Below are positions 1 to 6,692 of a stretch of 31,499 bases of DNA, piece after piece. The stretch spans positions 1 to 31,499 of the forward strand of contig JAZTXH010000003.1 in the NCBI GenBank assembly GCA_045636325.1, given 5' to 3'. The translations under genes were made by a program, and so were the position numbers. The notes beneath the pieces are model-generated. The model worked only from the letters and a program-made list of their open reading frames with translations, had not been told where the DNA came from and did no database searches. Within the stretch, counting starts at the first letter, position 1, and each line of letters starts with the position of its first letter. This stretch comes from CAKSHP01 sp045636325. GTDB taxonomy: Bacteria; Bacillota; Clostridia; UBA1381; UMGS1253.

Positions 1-1
1 A

Positions 2-172
2 ATGTATCAGGCTAACCCTACGAAAGCAATGATAATTTCCGCATACATCATGGGAATACCATTTGACTTGATTCATGCGCTTTCTACTGCATTTTTCTTG
101 TGGTTCATATCCGAGCCTATGATAGATAAACTTGAAAGAATTAAAATTAAATATGGGTTGGTTGAAAGATAG
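2..172 (+). CDS. ECF transporter S component, C-terminal fragment (5' end outside window)
   Basis: The frame is open from the window edge to a TAG at 170-172, leaving about 56 residues. It holds one hydrophobic stretch with a G-I-P-F-D-L-I-H motif, followed by a short Lys/Arg-rich tail. A G-x-P-F-D-x-x-H segment before the last membrane helix is typical of substrate-binding S components of energy-coupling-factor vitamin or metal importers. The S component binds substrate in the membrane and pairs with the EcfAAT energising module, neither part of which is visible here. The substrate cannot be named from this piece. A different polytopic membrane protein remains possible. The next gene begins about 100 bases downstream and appears to have its own promoter. 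Confidence 0.5.
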   Translation: MYQANPTKAMIISAYIMGIPFDLIHALSTAFFLWFISEPMIDKLERIKIKYGLVER

Positions 173-220
173 AATTATTGCTGCAACTTTTGGCAAAAAT
201 GCTAAAAATTTTTTTAATTG

Positions 221-249
221 TTTACTTTTGTTAGAAGTTATGATAATAT
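221..249 (+). promoter_or_regulatory. Putative sigma-A promoter for the DUF3842 gene
   Basis: TTTACT (221-226), a 17-base spacer and TAATAT (244-249) preceded by TGA (extended -10). It sits 27 bases ahead of the ATG. The match is moderate and seen by eye only. Confidence 0.4.
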
Positions 250-275
250 ATATTAAAAACGATGGGAGTTTTAAA

Positions 276-677
276 ATGAATATACTTGTTATAGATGCAC
301 AAGGCGGAGGCATAGGAAAACAAATTGTTTCTGCTATAAAAGAGAATATATCTGAGGCTAATATAACTGCGGTAGGTACGAATGTAATGGCAACAACTGC
401 AATGCTAAAAGCAGGTGCAGACGGAGCAGCTACAGGTGAAAATGCAGTGATTGTAGGTTGCAGAGAAGCAGATGTTATAATCGGGCCTATCGGTATTGTC
501 GTGGCAGATTCTATGTTAGGAGAAGTTACGCCTTTGATGGCAAAGGCTGTTGCACAAAGCAATGCCATAAGATTTTTAATACCCGTTAATATTTGCAATA
601 TCCGTATAGTTGGTGTTCGAGAACAAAACGTTGCAGCTCAGATTGAGGAAATCGTAAAAGAAATCAAAAAATTGTAG
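276..677 (+). CDS. DUF3842 family protein
   Basis: A 133-residue protein. Its N-terminal D-A-Q-G-G-G-I-G-K segment resembles a glycine-rich phosphate or nucleotide loop after a first beta strand. It continues with T-N-x-x-A-T-x-A-M-L-K-A-G-A, G-P-I-G-I and P-V-N-I-C-N. This matches DUF3842, a small clostridial family of unknown function with a Rossmann-like pattern. I chose the ATG at 276 because GGGAG lies 7 bases upstream. The frame itself is open back to 132, but that part overlaps the previous gene and has no ribosome site. It appears to be a single-gene unit: its own weak promoter lies upstream, and the next operon starts from a separate promoter at 685-713. No catalytic role can be assigned. 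Confidence 0.8.
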   Translation: MNILVIDAQGGGIGKQIVSAIKENISEANITAVGTNVMATTAMLKAGADGAATGENAVIVGCREADVIIGPIGIVVADSMLGEVTPLMAKAVAQSNAIRFLIPVNICNIRIVGVREQNVAAQIEEIVKEIKKL

Positions 678-684
678 AAAAATA

Positions 685-713
685 TTGATTTTTTTTAACT
701 GTTGTGATATAAT
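685..713 (+). promoter_or_regulatory. Strong sigma-A promoter of the lar operon
   Basis: TTGATT (685-690), a 17-base spacer and TATAAT (708-713) with an extended TG at 705-706. Transcription should start near 720, placing the first leader hairpin (722-740) at the very 5' end of the RNA. It lies just after the stop codon of the DUF3842 gene, so the downstream operon is an independent unit. Confidence 0.75.
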
Positions 714-883
714 GTTTGTAGTTTGAACAAGAAGTTCAAAAGTCTGCTGAAGCAGTCATATTAAATTAATTTTATTTTATTTTATATTGGATGATATGTG
801 TACATAGAAGGTATGCGATTTCTTTGAAAAGGAATTGTATGCCTTTTTGTTTTTGTCATCCTAAAATCAGGAGGTAGATTTTT
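714..883 (+). promoter_or_regulatory. Structured 5' leader with attenuator-like terminator, unknown class
   Basis: About 165 bases lie between the promoter and the first start codon. Visible hairpins are 722-728/734-740 (7 bp, AAGAA loop) and 744-747/752-755 (4 bp, TGAA loop). A long perfect hairpin follows at 808-824/829-845 (17 bp including four G-T pairs, TGAA loop), trailed by a T-rich run at 844-854. GGATGA (789-794) can pair with TCATCC (856-861), which would enclose the terminator. The ribosome site follows at once. A terminator placed inside a leader, ahead of a well-formed ribosome site, suggests regulated read-through by a riboswitch, protein or other signal. I do not recognise a known riboswitch consensus, including NiCo. 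Alternatively the hairpin could simply stop stray transcripts. Confidence 0.55.
808..854 (+). terminator. Intrinsic terminator / attenuator in the lar leader
   Basis: A 17-bp uninterrupted stem (808-824 with 829-845), TGAA tetraloop, then TTTTTGTTTTTG. It lies downstream of the lar promoter and 30 bases upstream of the first coding start, so it must be read through for the operon to be expressed from that promoter. Confidence 0.7.
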
Positions 884-1297
884 ATGGCATGTTTTTTAGT
901 ACCGGCTGCTGAAGCAGTTATCACAACCATTGCTGCAAAGGCAATGAAATCAAAAGAAAAGGAAGAAACCGCAAAGATTTCTTTCGCTGACGGAACCTTG
1001 GAAGATGCAACGAAAATTAAATTTTCAACAAAATTAGGCTGGTTAAACAAGCTCCTTTGGGGTGGAAGTGCACTTCTTGCATTTGAACACGTATGGCATG
1101 GAGAAATTATTCCTACTTTCCCATTCTTGACTGCTGTTCAAACGGGCGAAACCGCTGAAATGCTCGCAGAAATGACAAGTGCGGGAACAACAATGGCAAT
1201 TCTTATTACTGCTGTATGGTGTGGTATGCTTGCAGTATCGGCTATTATTGAAAAAAGAGCTGTTAAAGAAGCAAAGCTTGCAAAGGTAGGTGCTTAA
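884..1297 (+). CDS. Small membrane protein of the lar operon, first of pair (unknown function)
   Basis: A 137-residue protein starting at the ATG at 884, with CAGGAGG 8 bases upstream. It has a hydrophobic N-terminus (about 3-17), a charged Lys/Glu linker (about 22-55), a hydrophobic segment (about 60-75), an aromatic and His-containing E-H-V-W-H-G-E motif followed by P-x-F-P-F-L-T-A, and a last membrane helix (about 107-126). I recall the same style of protein as 'hypothetical' in other clostridial genomes but know no named family or function. It is followed, across only one base, by a second small membrane protein and then larE-larB-larC, so a role in nickel or substrate movement, or in the fate of the NPN cofactor, is a reasonable inference from context only. 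The two His and nearby Glu could bind metal, but this is untested. Confidence 0.75.
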   Translation: MACFLVPAAEAVITTIAAKAMKSKEKEETAKISFADGTLEDATKIKFSTKLGWLNKLLWGGSALLAFEHVWHGEIIPTFPFLTAVQTGETAEMLAEMTSAGTTMAILITAVWCGMLAVSAIIEKRAVKEAKLAKVGA

Positions 1298-1298
1298 A

Positions 1299-1613
1299 AT
1301 GACATTATTGACATCTGTTTTTGCTGCTATTATTTGCACAATTTTATGGTATAAAAATGCACCTGAAAGCAAAATGAAAATAGGCACACTTTGTTGGCTT
1401 TATTGGGGAGCTTCTTTAATGTGGCTTGTAGATGCAATATTCGAGTATTCAGAACTCGGTGCAGAGTTTTTTGCTCCTGCTCCGATTGATATGCTTAACG
1501 ATTTGTATCTCGGCTTGTCAGTTGTTGCACTTGGTCTTATTATCTGGCTTGTGATTTTGCTTGTAAAAGATCCTAAGGGCGTAGTAAAAGCAACTCTTTT
1601 CAAAAGAAAGTAA
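1299..1613 (+). CDS. Small membrane protein of the lar operon, second of pair (unknown function)
   Basis: A 104-residue protein, almost entirely membrane. Three hydrophobic helices are visible, at about 1-17, 27-45 and 71-93. The middle one carries W-x-x-x-S-L-M-W-L-V-D-x-x-F-E, with buried Asp and Glu. The C-terminus is basic. The ATG at 1299 lies one base after the stop of the preceding gene, with GGTAGG 8 bases upstream; a GTG at 1290 is in frame but less likely. The tight spacing suggests the two proteins are made together and may form a complex. I recognise no family. Acidic residues in a membrane helix would suit ion or proton handling, but that is inference. A separate 10-bp hairpin (1619-1650) lies between this gene and larE. 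Confidence 0.72.
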   Translation: MTLLTSVFAAIICTILWYKNAPESKMKIGTLCWLYWGASLMWLVDAIFEYSELGAEFFAPAPIDMLNDLYLGLSVVALGLIIWLVILLVKDPKGVVKATLFKRK

Positions 1614-1618
1614 AGGTC

Positions 1619-1650
1619 AAAGCGGCTCTGACTATGTGCGGAGCCGCTTT
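1619..1650 (+). promoter_or_regulatory. Intercistronic GC-rich hairpin between the membrane pair and larE
   Basis: A perfect 10-bp stem (1619-1628 with 1641-1650), 12-base loop, tail TTTATG. There is no real T tract after it, so it is more likely a processing or stabilising structure, or a weak attenuator setting larE levels below those of the membrane pair. Confidence 0.5.
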
Positions 1651-1671
1651 ATGTGTATTGGGAGCCAAATT

Positions 1672-2415
1672 ATGAATTTAAAAGATTTTTTTGCAAAATA
1701 TCCAATAGTTGCCGTGGCTTTTTCAGGAGGAGTTGATTCGTCATATTTGTTATATGCTGCAAAGAAGTATGCAAAAAAGGTTTGTGCATACTATGTTAAA
1801 TCTGATTTTCAACCTCAGTTTGAGCTTGATGATGCAATCAAACTTACAAAAGAAACAGATGCAGAAATGAAAATAATAAATCTTGATGTTTTGTCTGTTC
1901 CCTGTGTTAAAGAAAATCCTGAAAACAGATGCTATTATTGCAAAAAGGCTATATTTTCTGCAATAATCAATGAAGCAGAGAAAGACGGATATAAGGTGCT
2001 TATAGATGGAACCAATGCTTCTGATGATGAAAATGACAGACCCGGAGTGAAAGCACTTCGCGAATTAAAAGTGCTTTCGCCATTAAAGGAATGTGGTCTT
2101 ACAAAAGAGGATATAAGAAAAGCTTCTAATGAAGCAGGATTGTTTACATGGAATAAACCTGCGTATGCTTGTCTTGCAACAAGAATTGCAACGGCTGAAC
2201 AAATTACAGAGGCGAAGTTAAATGCAACAGAAAAATGCGAAGAATTTCTTTCCTCGTTAGGATTTACAGATTTTCGCATACGTCTTAAAAACGGTATCGG
2301 AAAAATACAAGTAAAAGAGGCACAAATGCCTCTGATAATAAAAAACAGAAAAAGCATTTTTGAGTTTTTGAAAAAATACTACGATTCTGTTGTTCTTGAT
2401 TTGGAGGTAAGATGA
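1672..2415 (+). CDS. larE: LarE, ATP-dependent sacrificial/Fe-S sulfur transferase for NPN cofactor
   Basis: A 247-residue PP-loop protein with the ATP pyrophosphatase motif S-G-G-V-D-S-S at 18-24. LarE adenylates the carboxylates of pyridinium-3,5-biscarboxylic acid mononucleotide and replaces them with thiocarboxylates, giving the ligand that later holds nickel. Three cysteines stand at likely sulfur-donor positions: C87 and C90 (R-C-Y-Y-C-K) and C167 (A-C-L-A-T-R). From the family literature, the Lactobacillus enzyme uses a single sacrificial Cys, whereas a three-Cys form exemplified by Thermotoga LarE binds a [4Fe-4S] cluster; this one fits the three-Cys form. The ATG at 1672 has GGGAG 7 bases upstream; the frame is open back to 1636 but that part overlaps a hairpin. 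The stop overlaps the larB start region. Confidence 0.9.
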   Translation: MNLKDFFAKYPIVAVAFSGGVDSSYLLYAAKKYAKKVCAYYVKSDFQPQFELDDAIKLTKETDAEMKIINLDVLSVPCVKENPENRCYYCKKAIFSAIINEAEKDGYKVLIDGTNASDDENDRPGVKALRELKVLSPLKECGLTKEDIRKASNEAGLFTWNKPAYACLATRIATAEQITEAKLNATEKCEEFLSSLGFTDFRIRLKNGIGKIQVKEAQMPLIIKNRKSIFEFLKKYYDSVVLDLEVR

Positions 2416-3170
2416 TGAATAACGATATAAAAAACATACTTGAAAATGTAAAAAACGGGACTGTTTCGATTGAGGAAGCACTTCTCAAACTGAAAATGAA
2501 GCCCTTTGAAGATATAGTTTATGCCAAGGTGGATATGCACAGAAAATTAAGACAAGGCACAGCTGAAGTAATTTACGGTGCAGGAAAAACTCCCGAGCAA
2601 ATTATCGGAATTATTGAGAGCATGAAAAAGAATGGTCAAGATAATATTTTAATAACTCGTCTTTCAGAAGAATCTGCAAACATAATCAATAATATCCATC
2701 CTATAAAATACTATAATGACGCACGTTGTGCAATTTCAGGAGAAACGCCAAAGCCTGACGGGTTAGGAAAAATAGTTGTAGCAACAGGCGGAACAAGTGA
2801 CATTCCCGTTGCGGAAGAAGCGGCTATAACCGCAGAAGTGCTGGGTAATGAGGTTATAAGACTTTACGATGTGGGAGTGGCAGGACTTCACCGCACGCTT
2901 GCACATCTTGAGGATATAATGAGTGCAAGTGTAATTATAGCCATTGCAGGAATGGAAGGAGCTTTAGCGAGTGTTATAGGAGGTCTTGCGGACTGCCCTG
3001 TTATTGCAGTTCCGACAAGCGTTGGATATGGAGCTTCATTCGGCGGACTTTCTGCACTTTTGTCTATGCTTAACTCCTGCGCAAGCGGAGTTTCTGTTGT
3101 AAATATCGACAATGGCTTTGGTGCAGGATATCTTGCAAATATGATAAATCATATGGAGGTAAGAAAATGA
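2415..3170 (+). CDS. larB: LarB, NaAD carboxylase/hydrolase of NPN cofactor synthesis
   Basis: A 251-residue protein whose C-terminal half (from about 120) is a PurE-like AIR-carboxylase domain. Visible landmarks are A-T-G-G-T-S-D-I-P-V-A-E-E-A-A, Y-D-V-G-V-A-G-L-H-R, A-G-M-E-G-A-L-A-S-V-I-G-G-L and P-T-S-V-G-Y-G-A-S-F-G-G. LarB carboxylates nicotinic acid adenine dinucleotide at C5 and releases AMP to give the biscarboxylated mononucleotide used by LarE. Two ATGs, at 2412 and 2415, are adjacent. GGAGG at 2403-2407 gives a better 7-base spacing to 2415, but 2412 is equally compatible with a start. It overlaps the larE stop and its own stop overlaps larC by four bases (ATGA), so translation is coupled. 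Length is normal for the family. Confidence 0.92.
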   Translation: MNNDIKNILENVKNGTVSIEEALLKLKMKPFEDIVYAKVDMHRKLRQGTAEVIYGAGKTPEQIIGIIESMKKNGQDNILITRLSEESANIINNIHPIKYYNDARCAISGETPKPDGLGKIVVATGGTSDIPVAEEAAITAEVLGNEVIRLYDVGVAGLHRTLAHLEDIMSASVIIAIAGMEGALASVIGGLADCPVIAVPTSVGYGASFGGLSALLSMLNSCASGVSVVNIDNGFGAGYLANMINHMEVRK

Positions 3171-4369
3171 GAACTTTATATATAGATTGCTCAATGGGCG
3201 CTGCAGGAGATATGCTTACAGCTGCCCTGCTTGAATTAATTCCGAATCAAGACGAATCTGTTGACGAATTAAATTCTCTTGGCATTCCGAAAGTTAAATA
3301 TGTAAAAGAAAATTCTGTTAAGTGCGGTATATGTGGTACGCATATCAAAGTTTTGGTAGATGACATTGAAGAAGATGAACATCACCATCATCACGACCAC
3401 GACCATGTGCATAACCACGAACACAGTCATAACGGATTACACGAAATAGAGCATATTGTGTGCGGTCATCTGAATTTACCAAAAAAAGTAAAAGATGATG
3501 TAATGGCTGTATACGGACTTATTGCAGAAGCTGAAAGCAAGGCACACGGAGTACCTGTTACCGACATACATTTCCACGAGGTAGGAACGATGGATGCCAT
3601 CGCCGATGTTGTGGCGGTATGCCTTTTGGTAAACAGATTGGATGTTGATAAAATTGTTGCATCTCCCATTCACGTAGGAAGTGGCAAGGTTAAATGTGCT
3701 CATGGAATTTTACCTGTTCCTGCACCTGCTACGGCTTATATTTTAAAGGACGTTCCAATTTATTCCGGAGCTGTAAAAGGTGAACTTTGCACCCCAACCG
3801 GTGCGGCACTTTTAAAGTATTTTGTAAATGAATTTGGACCAATGCCTGTTATGCGAACACAGGCTATCGGTTACGGAATGGGAACAAAGGATTTTGAAAC
3901 TGCCAACTGTGTAAGGGTTATGCTTGGTGAAACAGAAAATAAATCTGATGAAATTTGTGAGCTTAATTGTAATGTGGATGATATGACAGGTGAAGCGATG
4001 GGCTTTGCAATTGACAGACTTTTTGAAGCAGGTGCGCTCGATGTCTATACAACAGCAATCGGTATGAAAAAATCACGCCCCGGTATTCTTATACACATAA
4101 TGTGCAACGAAAAAGATAAAGAAGAAATCATAAAAACAGTATTTAAGCACACGACGACTATTGGAATCAGAGAGAGCAAATTGAACAGGTATATTTTAGA
4201 GCGTGAAATACAAAATGTCGCAACTGCTTATGGTAATGTGCGCCTAAAAGTGTCAAAAGGCTATGGAGTTGAACGAAAAAAATATGAGTACGATGATTTG
4301 ACCAAAATAGCCAAAGAAACAGGAAAATCTATCAGCGAACTGATAAGGGAATTTGATTATGGAAAATAA
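3167..4369 (+). CDS. larC: LarC, nickel insertase (CTP-dependent cyclometallase)
   Basis: A 400-residue protein starting L-Y-I-D-C-S-M-G-A-A-G-D-M, the hallmark of LarC. LarC inserts nickel into the bis-thiocarboxylate made by LarE, forming the finished pincer nucleotide. A His-rich stretch at about 72-95 (more than ten His with Asp and Glu) is likely a nickel store or delivery site and is common in the family. In Lactobacillus plantarum the protein is split into larC1 and larC2, joined by a programmed frameshift; here both parts lie in one uninterrupted frame, with C-terminal landmarks G-I-G-Y-G-M-G-like, C-N-V-D-D-M-T-G and K-K-S-R-P-G. GGAGG lies 7 bases ahead of the ATG. The stop overlaps the start of the TPR gene. 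Confidence 0.93.
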   Translation: MRTLYIDCSMGAAGDMLTAALLELIPNQDESVDELNSLGIPKVKYVKENSVKCGICGTHIKVLVDDIEEDEHHHHHDHDHVHNHEHSHNGLHEIEHIVCGHLNLPKKVKDDVMAVYGLIAEAESKAHGVPVTDIHFHEVGTMDAIADVVAVCLLVNRLDVDKIVASPIHVGSGKVKCAHGILPVPAPATAYILKDVPIYSGAVKGELCTPTGAALLKYFVNEFGPMPVMRTQAIGYGMGTKDFETANCVRVMLGETENKSDEICELNCNVDDMTGEAMGFAIDRLFEAGALDVYTTAIGMKKSRPGILIHIMCNEKDKEEIIKTVFKHTTTIGIRESKLNRYILEREIQNVATAYGNVRLKVSKGYGVERKKYEYDDLTKIAKETGKSISELIREFDYGK

Positions 4370-4922
4370 TTTTGCAACTTTAGAAAGTCAGCTTGGCGAT
4401 GATATTTGTACGGTGGAAGATACGGAAGAAATATTCTGGCTCAAGACGTCGGATGATTACCAAAGTAAAGTAAAAGCAGGAGATTTGCTTGTAAGGCAAT
4501 ATCGCTTCAAGGATGCAATAAAAGAATATCAGAATGCTTGCAGAATTAAGCAAAACGATTTTATGCTTTATATAAAATTAGGCGGAGCATATCTAATATT
4601 GTTTAAATTTGACGAAGCTGAAAGCTGTTATAACAGTGCTTTGGAATATGGTGTAAAGGAAGAAAATGTTGCGTTCTATTTTGACATAATGAACTTCTTA
4701 AAAGGAAACTATTCCGGTGCAATATCGCATTTTGAAAGAACTAATGTCAATAATGGCGAAATGTTGATTTCAGTTATATATTGGCATACTGTTGCTTCAT
4801 TCAGAAATGGTAGCAATCCTTCTTTTTTGAATAAGTATAGTGAGAATATGGAAGTGGGACATCATACCGCCTATAAGGCTGCAGTGTCGCTATTTGCAGA
4901 CGAAATTGAGTATGGTATTTAA
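4359..4922 (+). CDS. TPR-repeat protein at the end of the lar operon, 3' end interrupted by mobile element
   Basis: A 187-residue soluble protein. About three tetratricopeptide-like helical pairs are visible, at roughly 33-66, 67-100 and 104-136, with the usual small and aromatic spacing (A-I-K-E-Y-Q-N-A, A-E-S-C-Y-N-S-A-L, A-I-S-H-F). TPRs bind partner proteins. The ATG at 4359 overlaps the larC end by 11 bases and has AAGGGA 8 bases upstream, so it belongs to the lar operon. The last four residues and the stop appear to come from an inserted element. AATTGA at 4904-4909 recurs at 8031-8036, and joining the two sites continues the frame with D-I-E-F-R-T-A-V-Q-V-H-K-K-D-I and a TGA at 8080-8082, giving 198 residues. 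The present product would lack only this tail and may still fold. Its function is unknown. Confidence 0.75.
   Translation: MENNFATLESQLGDDICTVEDTEEIFWLKTSDDYQSKVKAGDLLVRQYRFKDAIKEYQNACRIKQNDFMLYIKLGGAYLILFKFDEAESCYNSALEYGVKEENVAFYFDIMNFLKGNYSGAISHFERTNVNNGEMLISVIYWHTVASFRNGSNPSFLNKYSENMEVGHHTAYKAAVSLFADEIEYGI
4904..4909 (+). repeat. Proposed left attachment core AATTGA
   Basis: Lies in codons 182-184 of the TPR gene (GAA ATT GA). The TPR frame ends four codons later in element-derived sequence. The same hexamer is found at 8031-8036. Confidence 0.45.
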
Positions 4923-4951
4923 GACTATCAAAAGACGATAATAACGGGCAT

Positions 4952-6529
4952 TTGGAGAGCATGAGCATAAGCAACCAAAGACAGCTATTAAAAGATTATG
5001 TTCTTGAAAAGGGCTGGAAGTTGGTTGAAGAATATGTTGATGACGGCTGGACAGGAACAAATTTTGAAAGACCGAGCTTTAAAAGGATGATTGATGATGC
5101 CCTATCAGGCAAAATCAACTGTATCATTACGAAGGACTTATCAAGACTTGGCAGAAACTATGTTCAAGCAGGCTATTACACAGACGAGTTCTTCCCTGAA
5201 AATGACATCCGTTATATCGCCATAAACGACAGTATAGACACCATCAATGACGATAATGATATGACCGCTTTTCATCATGTACTGAATGAGATTTACCCAA
5301 AGCAGGTATCAAAAAAGGTGCGGCAGGTAAAGCGTAAGAGTGCAGAACAAGGTATGTTTATGGGAAGTCAAGCACCATATGGCTACAAGAAATCCCCTGA
5401 AGACAAGCACATTCTTATCATAGACGATGAAGCTGCATTGATAATCAGAAGATTATTCAGTGAATTTGCATCCGGTGATACTGCAAGGCAGATTGCCGAC
5501 AGACTTAATGAAGAAAAGGTTGACAGTCCAAGGTTTTATCATTATGCAAAAATGGGCAGAGTTAATCCGCTTACAGAAGAAAAGAATGTCTGGGGCAGTG
5601 CCACGGTGTTGCAGTTGTTACGCAATCAAGTCTATATAGGCAATATGGTTCAGGGAAAGCGCAAAACAGTGTCTTTTAAAACAAAGAAGATGCGTCAGGT
5701 AAATCCTGATAATTGGATTGTAGTTGAAAACACTCACGAACCCATTGTAGAGCGTGAGCTTTGGGACAAGGTACATAGTCGGATGAGAACCAATTCAAGA
5801 GTGGCAAAAACAAAAGAAAAGACTGTAGGAATGTTCGCAGGCATTTTAAGATGTGCCGATTGTAATTCGCCTCTTGCTTATATGCGTAAAAAACTTGCTA
5901 ATGGTGAAAAAGGTCTTTATCGTTGCAGTCGCTATAATAACAATGGTTCAAATGCTTGCGGCACTCATTATATAGAAGAGGATGACCTTTGTGAAATCGT
6001 TTTATGCGACATCAAACGCTATGCTATAATTGCAGAAAATGAAAAAGAAACCATTGCAAACAAACTTTTGACACTAAAAAGTAAGCACGCAATGGCTGAA
6101 ACTAAGGTTATAAGAGGTCAGATTTCTAATGCTGAAAACAGACTTGCATTAATTAAAACCACTATCAAAAATCTTTATATTGATAAATGCAGCGGAAAAT
6201 TACCCGAAGAAGTGTTCGAATCAATGATGGAAGATTTCTTAAAGGAGCAAAGCGACCTTGAAACACAAATTCCAAGACTACATGATGAACTGGAACAGAT
6301 AAGCACAGCGACAGACGAAGTTAATGAATGGTTAAGTCTTATCTCTGATTTCACAAACATTGAAACCTTAACGCGAGCTGTTGTGTGCGAGCTGATAGAA
6401 AGCATTACTGTATCAGACCGTCAAAAGGTTGATGGTAAATGGGAGCAGTCAATAGACATAAGATACCGATTTATTGGCGATTTGTTGCAGAACGAGGAAG
6501 CAGGCGCAAAAAAAGAGAACATTGCTTAG
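4952..6529 (+). CDS. Large serine recombinase with defective 5' end
   Basis: A 525-codon frame from a TTG at 4952 encodes most of a large serine recombinase, the enzyme that excises and integrates elements through a 5'-phosphoserine link. Visible parts are the rest of the resolvase domain (Y-V-D-D-G-W-T-G-T-N, T-K-D-L-S-R-L-G-R-N), a recombinase domain with G-S-Q-A-P-Y-G-Y, a zinc ribbon with C-x-x-C (R-C-A-D-C) and C...C-G, and a coiled-coil C-terminus. The frame is open upstream to 4910, where it reads V-W-Y-L-R-L-S-K-D-D, the catalytic serine motif, but no start codon precedes it and TGA stands at 4907-4909. An ATG at 4912 is one frame off, as if by a one-base slip. Starting at 4952 or ATG 4961 would omit the catalytic serine, so the enzyme is probably inactive unless expressed in another DNA arrangement. 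Confidence 0.85.
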   Translation: MESMSISNQRQLLKDYVLEKGWKLVEEYVDDGWTGTNFERPSFKRMIDDALSGKINCIITKDLSRLGRNYVQAGYYTDEFFPENDIRYIAINDSIDTINDDNDMTAFHHVLNEIYPKQVSKKVRQVKRKSAEQGMFMGSQAPYGYKKSPEDKHILIIDDEAALIIRRLFSEFASGDTARQIADRLNEEKVDSPRFYHYAKMGRVNPLTEEKNVWGSATVLQLLRNQVYIGNMVQGKRKTVSFKTKKMRQVNPDNWIVVENTHEPIVERELWDKVHSRMRTNSRVAKTKEKTVGMFAGILRCADCNSPLAYMRKKLANGEKGLYRCSRYNNNGSNACGTHYIEEDDLCEIVLCDIKRYAIIAENEKETIANKLLTLKSKHAMAETKVIRGQISNAENRLALIKTTIKNLYIDKCSGKLPEEVFESMMEDFLKEQSDLETQIPRLHDELEQISTATDEVNEWLSLISDFTNIETLTRAVVCELIESITVSDRQKVDGKWEQSIDIRYRFIGDLLQNEEAGAKKENIA

Positions 6530-6553
6530 TTCCTAACCTAAGTAATGTTCTCT
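6514..6553 (+). promoter_or_regulatory. 16-bp hairpin overlapping the recombinase stop codon
   Basis: Arms 6514-6529 and 6538-6553 pair over 16 bp with one G-T, 8-base loop. The TAG stop is the last triplet of the left arm. No T tract follows, so it may protect or shape the 3' end of the recombinase message, act weakly as a terminator, or be a binding site. Confidence 0.5.
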
Positions 6554-6564
6554 AATCCTGATTG

Positions 6565-6599
6565 TTCAATACTTTCCCTTTGCAAAGTAGAGTATTGAA
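6565..6599. repeat. Inverted repeat in the intergenic region of the element
   Basis: A 9-bp inverted repeat (6565-6573 with 6591-6599) with a nested CTTTGCAAAG palindrome-like core. It lies between the convergent recombinase and minus-strand genes. This 224-base gap (6530-6753) otherwise holds only hairpins; I see no gene in it. Confidence 0.45.
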
Positions 6600-6692
6600 T
6601 GATTGGAAGAACGATATAATTTTACTGTCGCATTGATTTTTCCCTTATTTTAAGCGGGTTTCCAGACTTTCGTCCTAATCAATTCCAAAGAC

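Noticed and set aside
132..275. Upstream extension of the DUF3842 frame to a TTG at 132
   Set aside because: It overlaps the preceding gene, lacks a ribosome site and adds residues outside the DUF3842 pattern; ATG 276 has GGGAG at 7 bases.
714..807. NiCo riboswitch or T-box in the lar leader
   Set aside because: I could not find their conserved sequence elements; only generic hairpins are visible, so the class is left open.
4904..4960. Programmed frameshift joining the TPR gene to the recombinase
   Set aside because: There is no slippery heptamer in the proper frame, and a TPR-recombinase fusion has no precedent that I know of. Insertion explains the layout better.
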